Shown here: piece after piece, positions 58,901 to 64,000 of the stretch
Numbering within the stretch: position 1 is the stretch's first letter
Layout of the letters: every line of letters starts with the position of its first letter
Assembly: GCA_019359245.1 (NCBI GenBank)
Contig: JAHHHR010000016.1
Span: forward strand, 62,001-126,000
DNA: 64,000 nt
Direction of reading: 5' to 3'
Origin: Nostoc desertorum CM1-VF14
Lineage (GTDB): Bacteria; Cyanobacteriota; Cyanobacteriia; Cyanobacteriales; Nostocaceae
The notes under the pieces: model-generated
Seen by the model: the letters and a program-made list of their open reading frames with translations, nothing else
Database searches by the model: none
Told to the model about the DNA's origin: nothing
Translations under genes and position numbers: made by a program

Positions 58901-59885
58901 AGTTACCAGCAGATGTATCAATCGACTCACCACTGACTGCTACGCTTGTTTGACCGTTGCGCTCTCGCCACAAAGTTAGAAGAGTACTGGCGATGAAAAT
59001 ACTTGAATAAGCCCCCGCTGTAAAGCCAATAATTAGAGCTAAAGCAAAGTTTTTCAGAGTTTCGCCGCCAAACAAAAAGATAGCAAACAATGACAGCATT
59101 GTAGCAAAGGTCGTGTTGATAGACCTTGTTAAGGTTTGGTTTACTGCATCATCCACAATATCAGCAATTGGTCGATTGGGATTTATTTGCAGCGTCTCAC
59201 GAATGCGATCGTAAATCACTACAGTATCGTTAACTGAGAAACCTGTAATTGTCAGCAGGGCAACGATGAAGAGACTATCTACTTCAGTACCCAGTACCAG
59301 ACCTAAAATCGAAAACATCCCTGCTGTAACCAAGACATCATGAAGTAGAGCAACGATCGCAAACACTGCATAATCTAACTGGAACCGGAAGGTCAAGTAG
59401 ATTATGATGCCTGCAAAGGAAACTATTAAAGCTATTACCCCAGACCTAAACAGCTCTGCCCCTAGAGTAGGGCCAACCGTGTCAAATTGATTTTTTTGCT
59501 CGTCAAAAGTACCGACTTTTTCAGTTAAGGCATTTTGCAAATTGGTACGCTGTTCGCGATCTAAGTTTTTTGTGCGAATCAATATACCATTTTCTGCACC
59601 AGTACCTTTGTCAGCAACAATTTGGATGCTGCTATCACCCAACCCCTGTGCTTTAGCTACTTCCCGAACGACATTGATATCAATTGGCTGGTCGCAGTTA
59701 CCGGGTTTGGTACAATCTCGTTCAAACTGTAATCGTGTACCACCGACAAAATCCAAACTGGGACGTAGGGGTGCTTTGATGTTCGGGTTTTGCCAAGAAA
59801 TCACCATTGAGATGATACCAGCCAGAATGAAGGCACTAGAAATAGCCCACCAAAGCGATCGCGATTTGTTAATACTTAGTTTCAT
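58899..59885 (-). CDS. secF: Protein translocase subunit SecF
   Basis: A 328-residue integral membrane protein that, with SecD, uses proton motive force to complete protein export. An N-terminal helix precedes the conserved [10 protein letters not shown] of the P1-like head and a C-terminal block of five helices ([21 protein letters not shown], then [16 protein letters not shown]). It overlaps secD by four bases (ATGA), so the two are translated together. Confidence 0.96.
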   Translation of the reverse strand: MKLSINKSRSLWWAISSAFILAGIISMVISWQNPNIKAPLRPSLDFVGGTRLQFERDCTKPGNCDQPIDINVVREVAKAQGLGDSSIQIVADKGTGAENGILIRTKNLDREQRTNLQNALTEKVGTFDEQKNQFDTVGPTLGAELFRSGVIALIVSFAGIIIYLTFRFQLDYAVFAIVALLHDVLVTAGMFSILGLVLGTEVDSLFIVALLTITGFSVNDTVVIYDRIRETLQINPNRPIADIVDDAVNQTLTRSINTTFATMLSLFAIFLFGGETLKNFALALIIGFTAGAYSSIFIASTLLTLWRERNGQTSVAVSGESIDTSAGN

Positions 59886-61294
59886 TGAGCCACCTCTGCC
59901 TTATTTGATGCTGGCAGGTTCGGACAGAAATATTCTGGTTTCCGCAGTGCAGGAATTGTATATGCTAAAAACATGAAGGTACGACTACAAGTAATGGCGC
60001 TAAACATACTCACTGCTACGCCCAAACCTAAAGTTAGGGCAAAGCCTTTCACCAAACCAGCCCCTAGCCAGAATAGTGCAGCACAGGCAATGACTGTGGT
60101 AACATTACCGTCCAAAATACTAGAAAAGGCCCGGTAAAAGCCAGATTCTATGGAACGATACAGGGATTTGCCCGCTTGCAATTCTTCCCGCGTCCGCTCA
60201 AAAATCAGTACATTTGCATCCACCGCCATCCCAATACTGAGGATAAAACCGGCAATTCCTGGCAGAGTTAGGGTGACACCCAACAAAGCAAAGGTAGCCC
60301 AGGTCAGCAGGGCGTAAATCAATAGAGCTATATCGGCAATCAGACCTGGTAGTCTATAATACACCACCATAAATATTAACACTAGAGTCAGACCACCGAT
60401 ACCAGCGTAGATACTGCTAGTGATGCTGTCTTTACCCAAGGTTGCCCCAACAGTGCGAATTTCTGCAATTTCTACCGGTACGGGTAATGCCCCACCGCGT
60501 AACTGCACAGCTAAGTCATTGGCTTGCTGCGCGGTAAACCGTCCTGTAATTACGGCAGAGCCACCAGTAATACCAGTAGCAGCAAATTCTATACCCACAG
60601 TAGGAGCGCTGATCACTTCATTGTCTAAAAAGACACCAATGCTCCGCCCAGTACCGGCAAGATTTTTCGTCAAATTGGCAAACAGTTCACCACCCTTTTG
60701 ATCGAAGCGAATGGCAACATTCCAATTGTCACCTTGAGTGGGTTCACCAGAGGCATCCTTGAGGTATTTGCCAATTAACGGTGGATTGGTGCTTTCAAAC
60801 AATTCAGCGATCGCTTGATTATTTTTCTGTAAGTCTTCTTGATTTTTGACAATTGCTGCTTTGTCAGTACTCTTTCTCAACTCTTCTTGCTTGGCTTTTA
60901 ATTCGGCTCTAGATGCTTGAAAAGCAAACAGTTGAGTTTCTGTATTCGGCTTTTGGGTGCGAAATTCTAACTGCGCTGTACCCCCTAGCACTCGTTCAGC
61001 CTGCTCTGGATCATTGACTCCTGGTAGTTGCACCAATATTTTATCTGCGCCGACTGTTTGGATCACTGGCTCAGAAACACCCAGACCATTAATCCGACCT
61101 TCAACAACTTTCTTTACACCTTCCAATTCTCGTTCGGTGATTGTGGGAACTTCCGCAGATGGTTTCACCTGAATTGTTAGCTGTGAGCCTCCGCGCAAGT
61201 CCAGCCCCAAGGGGATTGGAATTGTGACAATCACCGTAATCGCGGCGATTATCAGGACTAAAATCAAAATTAATAGCGATCGCTGTCTTTGCAT
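59882..61294 (-). CDS. secD: Protein translocase subunit SecD
   Basis: A 470-residue partner of SecF. After the first helix, the periplasmic head carries [15 protein letters not shown] (the DLRGG motif). The C-terminal helices include [20 protein letters not shown]. Members of this family act in plasma and thylakoid membranes. The TTG frame start at 61315 is rejected in favour of the ATG at 61294. Confidence 0.95.
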   Translation of the reverse strand: MQRQRSLLILILVLIIAAITVIVTIPIPLGLDLRGGSQLTIQVKPSAEVPTITERELEGVKKVVEGRINGLGVSEPVIQTVGADKILVQLPGVNDPEQAERVLGGTAQLEFRTQKPNTETQLFAFQASRAELKAKQEELRKSTDKAAIVKNQEDLQKNNQAIAELFESTNPPLIGKYLKDASGEPTQGDNWNVAIRFDQKGGELFANLTKNLAGTGRSIGVFLDNEVISAPTVGIEFAATGITGGSAVITGRFTAQQANDLAVQLRGGALPVPVEIAEIRTVGATLGKDSITSSIYAGIGGLTLVLIFMVVYYRLPGLIADIALLIYALLTWATFALLGVTLTLPGIAGFILSIGMAVDANVLIFERTREELQAGKSLYRSIESGFYRAFSSILDGNVTTVIACAALFWLGAGLVKGFALTLGLGVAVSMFSAITCSRTFMFLAYTIPALRKPEYFCPNLPASNKAEVAQ

Positions 61295-61352
61295 ACCATA
61301 ACTCGCAACTGACAAAGGCTATAATAGCGCTCTTTTATGGAGTTATGAGCAA

Positions 61353-61433
61353 GTAATGGGTGCTGGGGATCAGGGATTAGGGATTGGGGTACGGGTTATT
61401 CTCCTTGTACCCAGTCCCCACTTCCCAGTGCCT
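61353..61433. repeat. STRR repeats with hairpin at pdhB end
   Basis: GGGGATCAGGGATTAGGGAT and TTGTACCCAGTCCCCACTTC units; GGGTAC (61387-61392) pairs with GTACCC (61407-61412). The pdhB stop codon lies in it. Confidence 0.6.
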
Positions 61434-62415
61434 AGACTCGCAACGCTACCATTTTTTCCACAGCTTCCACGATTTGCTCTGGTTGGATGATTGTTAATCG
61501 TTCCAGATTGCCGTTGTAAGGTGTGGGGATATCTTGGGAAGAAAGCCGCAATACTGGCGCATCCAATTCATCAAATAAGCGATCGTTTATTGAAGCAATG
61601 ACTTCTGCTCCAATACCCGCAGTTCGCATGGATTCTTCCACCACAATGACTTTATGAGTTTTACGTACTGATGCACCAATGGTATCAAAATCTAATGGTT
61701 TGAGAGATATTAAATCGATAACTTCTGGATCATATCCTTGTTTTTCAAGAGTTTTTACCGCTTGTAGCACATGATGCCGCATTCTGGAATAAGTAATAAT
61801 TGTGACATCTTTACCCTCACGCACCATTTCTGCTTTATCCAGAGGTAGCAAATATTCTTCTTCTGGTAAATCTTCTTTTAAGTTGTAAAGTAAAACGTGT
61901 TCGAAAAACAACACAGGATTATCATCGCGGATAGCAGATTTTAGTAGTCCTTTAGCGTTTCTTGGTGTGGAGCAAGCAACAATTTTCAACCCTGGCACAG
62001 CTTGAAAGTAGGTTTCTAGTCGCTGGGAATGTTCTGCGCCTAGCTGCCGCCCGACACCCCCAGGACCGCGAATCACCATCGGAATTTTAAAGTTACCACC
62101 AGAGGTATAGCGCAGCATCCCGGCGTTGTTTGATATTTGGTTGAAGGCGAGCAGCAAAAAGCCCATATTCATCCCTTCGATTATGGGGCGCAAGCCAGTC
62201 ATGGCTGCTCCCACTGCCATGCCAGTAAAGCTATTTTCGGCAATGGGTGTGTCTAGAATGCGGAGTTCGCCATATTTTTGGTACAGGTCTTTGGTAACTT
62301 TGTAGGAACCGCCGTAGTGTCCTACGTCTTCACCGAGAACGAATACGCTAGAATCACGCGCCATTTCTTCATCAATGGCTTCCCGTAAGGCGTTGAAGAA
62401 TAATGTTTCTGCCAT
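61432..62415 (-). CDS. pdhB: Pyruvate dehydrogenase E1 component subunit beta
   Basis: A 327-residue beta subunit of the pyruvate dehydrogenase complex, making acetyl-CoA. Family blocks are [49 protein letters not shown] and PYNGNLE near the C terminus. The alpha subunit is elsewhere in the genome. It sits between hemB and secD on the same strand but with large gaps, so it is likely a unit of its own. Confidence 0.96.
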   Translation of the reverse strand: MAETLFFNALREAIDEEMARDSSVFVLGEDVGHYGGSYKVTKDLYQKYGELRILDTPIAENSFTGMAVGAAMTGLRPIIEGMNMGFLLLAFNQISNNAGMLRYTSGGNFKIPMVIRGPGGVGRQLGAEHSQRLETYFQAVPGLKIVACSTPRNAKGLLKSAIRDDNPVLFFEHVLLYNLKEDLPEEEYLLPLDKAEMVREGKDVTIITYSRMRHHVLQAVKTLEKQGYDPEVIDLISLKPLDFDTIGASVRKTHKVIVVEESMRTAGIGAEVIASINDRLFDELDAPVLRLSSQDIPTPYNGNLERLTIIQPEQIVEAVEKMVALRV

Positions 62416-62877
62416 TTAGACCTTTTAGTACGATTATGGTTTTAGAATTTTATCGTGCTGCTGTCGCAAATACGGTGAGCGATCGCACTAGTTAGAGATT
62501 AGCTTGTTTAAACCAACCGCCCAACCATACATAGAGCAGCTATTTAATTTAAATTTTAGAGGTTTTATATGCGATCGCCTTCCACTTTGGCAAAAGTGGC
62601 TGATTAGTTTATGTAATAGAACTTAGACTCAATGTATAAAATACACTTAAATCTTATAGGGCAACTATCTTACTACCCTATAATGGATGGCGCTTGTTGA
62701 GATATTGAGCGATCGCTTTCTTACGGTTTGAGTGTTCCGATAAATCTATTGGTGCATCTTATAGTTTGATTTTATTGCACTTACAAAGAATCTCACGCCC
62801 AAACACTAAAACACAACTTTGTGTCTGAAGTGCCTCTGCGTGAGATTTCCCACTAAATTAGTTTCAATATGCCTAGC
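62416..62877. other. Intergenic between hemB and pdhB
   Basis: 462 bp with no gene. It contains HIP1 copies and an inverted repeat at 62789-62847. Confidence 0.5.
62789..62847 (-). terminator. Inverted repeat after hemB
   Basis: AATCTCACGC (62789-62798) and GCGTGAGATT (62838-62847) are perfect arms; a second pair (ACAAAGTTG-like centre) can fold inside. It lies 30 bp past the hemB stop and probably ends its transcript. Confidence 0.5.
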
Positions 62878-63858
62878 CTACTTTAACCATCGCGCTGCAT
62901 CTTTAGCATGATAAGTCAAAATCAAGTCTGCACCAGCCCGTTTAAACCCAGTTAAAGTTTCCATAACCACCCGCTCCTCATCAATCCAACCATTGAGAGA
63001 AGCAGCTTTCACCATCGAATACTCACCAGAAACATTGTAAGCCGCAACTGGTAAGTTACTTGCTTCCTTCACCCGCCAGATAATATCCATGTATGCCAAG
63101 GCTGGTTTAACCATGAGCATATCAGCACCTTCGGCGATATCCAATTCAATCTCTTTAATTGCTTCGCGGGCGTTACCTGGGTCCATTTGGTAAGTCCTTC
63201 TGTCCCCAAATTGCGGTGTAGAGTCTGCTGCATCCCGAAATGGGCCATAGTAACCCGAAGCATACTTAGCAGCATAAGACAAAATTGGCGTATCTTGAAA
63301 TCCGGCTTCATCCAAACCTACACGAATTGCTTGGACAAACCCATCCATCATTCCCGAAGGCGCAATGATATCAGCACCGGCTTTCGCTTGAGAAACCGCC
63401 GTTTTCTTCAACAATTCCAAAGTTGGGTCATTTAAAACTCGTCCTGTTAAATCACCAACTTGTAAATAACCACAATGACCGTGACTGGTGTACTCACATA
63501 AACAAGTATCAGCAATTACAATCAAATCTGGCACTGCTGCTTTTACCGCAGTTGCTGCTTTTTGGACAATTCCGCAATCATGCCAAGCGCCGGTGGCATC
63601 CACATCTTTATCAGCCGGAATACCAAATAAAATAATAGAAGGAATTCCTAAGTCATAAACTTCTTTTGCTTCTTCAACAATTTTATCTACCGAAAGTTGG
63701 TAGACTCCGGGCATTGATTTAACTTCGTTAGCAATTCCCTCACCCGGTACAGCAAATAATGGGTAAATTAAATCGCTGGTTGTCAAAACAGTTTCACGAA
63801 CCATCCGGCGCAGTTGAGGCTGAGTACGCAGACGACGGGGGCGATGTATAGGAAACAT
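62878..63858 (-). CDS. hemB: Porphobilinogen synthase (delta-aminolevulinate dehydratase)
   Basis: A 326-residue enzyme condensing two 5-aminolevulinate molecules to porphobilinogen for haem, chlorophyll and phycobilins. The two Schiff-base lysines are in [17 protein letters not shown] and [11 protein letters not shown]. The metal-site region is [15 protein letters not shown], a Cys-poor variant intermediate between Zn and Mg types. The start at the ATG ([11 protein letters not shown]) is typical. Confidence 0.97.
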   Translation of the reverse strand: MFPIHRPRRLRTQPQLRRMVRETVLTTSDLIYPLFAVPGEGIANEVKSMPGVYQLSVDKIVEEAKEVYDLGIPSIILFGIPADKDVDATGAWHDCGIVQKAATAVKAAVPDLIVIADTCLCEYTSHGHCGYLQVGDLTGRVLNDPTLELLKKTAVSQAKAGADIIAPSGMMDGFVQAIRVGLDEAGFQDTPILSYAAKYASGYYGPFRDAADSTPQFGDRRTYQMDPGNAREAIKEIELDIAEGADMLMVKPALAYMDIIWRVKEASNLPVAAYNVSGEYSMVKAASLNGWIDEERVVMETLTGFKRAGADLILTYHAKDAARWLK

Positions 63859-64000
63859 AAAATTTTATAAAGAAAAACAACGCTAATGGACACAAAACAA
63901 AGCGTCACAAAAGCAGGCTAAAATTTTCCTGCCATCGGACAGACTACAAACAGTGCTTAACTGTCCTTTGCCCTACTCTTAATCAAGTTGTAGGGCAATT
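63859..64000. other. Upstream region of hemB at window edge
   Basis: 142 bp AT-rich, with no ORF. The short arms AGGGCAATT and related ACTGTCC are seen, but nothing that supports a feature. The hemB promoter should lie here. Confidence 0.4.

Overview
The window is chromosomal DNA of a filamentous, probably heterocyst-forming cyanobacterium of the Nostoc/Anabaena group. The signs are photosystem I genes (psaF, psaJ, psaL), ferredoxin-dependent glutamate synthase, many cyanobacteria-only families (DUF1830, DUF4079, DUF1997, DUF1825, Tic22, DICT domain, a plastid-type GNAT), very frequent GCGATCGC octamers (HIP1), and heptamer tandem repeats (STRR) in most gene junctions. The order rne-rnhB-DUF1997-pheA-Lon-like-rpsJ-tuf-fusA-rpsG-rpsL-IscA-like-cupin-glutamate synthase matches, from memory, the Anabaena PCC 7120 chromosome. 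No phage, transposase gene, CRISPR array or plasmid function was seen.

Layout. 0-10 kb: small membrane and hypothetical proteins, a B12-binding-type radical SAM protein, a DICT plus degenerate HD-GYP protein coupled to a pentapeptide-repeat protein, a CPBP protease, ClpS and a STAS protein. 10-16.3 kb: a two-domain radical SAM/DUF2344 protein, then a long leader, RNase E and RNase HII. 16.3-19.5 kb: DUF1997, prephenate dehydratase, Lon-substrate-domain protein. 19.7-25.0 kb (minus strand): the str operon (S12, S7, EF-G, EF-Tu, S10) with strong hairpins between its genes. 25-34 kb: IscA-like protein, cupin, secreted NAGPA-domain protein, ferredoxin-GOGAT. 34-38.3 kb: methyltransferase, polysaccharide deacetylase and a 2-kb AT-rich stretch without genes. 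38.3-47.7 kb: signal peptidase I, HhH protein, TM2/SHOCT protein, J-domain/TPR protein, DUF1825, PBP1A, TyrRS, PyrF, RemA-like protein, guanylate kinase. 47.7-49.3 kb: psaL, psaJ (44 codons) and psaF. 49.5-58.3 kb: TsaD, hydrolase, ACT-like protein, GNAT, tRNA-Pro, Tic22, PrmC, Sua5/TsaC, a degenerate histidine kinase and a second GNAT. 58.4-64 kb: membrane protein, SecF, SecD, PdhB and HemB.

Most genes are housekeeping: translation (str operon, TyrRS, tRNA-Pro, t6A synthesis by TsaD and a TsaC-like protein, release-factor methylation by PrmC), RNA turnover (RNase E with a six-arginine C-terminal tail), envelope biogenesis (PBP1A, deacetylase, LepB, SecDF), and tetrapyrrole, nitrogen and carbon metabolism. 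I found no clear-cut new multi-gene system. The best candidates for new biology are the DICT/degenerate-HD-GYP plus pentapeptide pair, the gene-free 36.3-38.3 kb stretch, structured RNA candidates near tRNA-Pro and in the rne leader, and repeat elements that have become coding sequence or supply stop codons in several genes.
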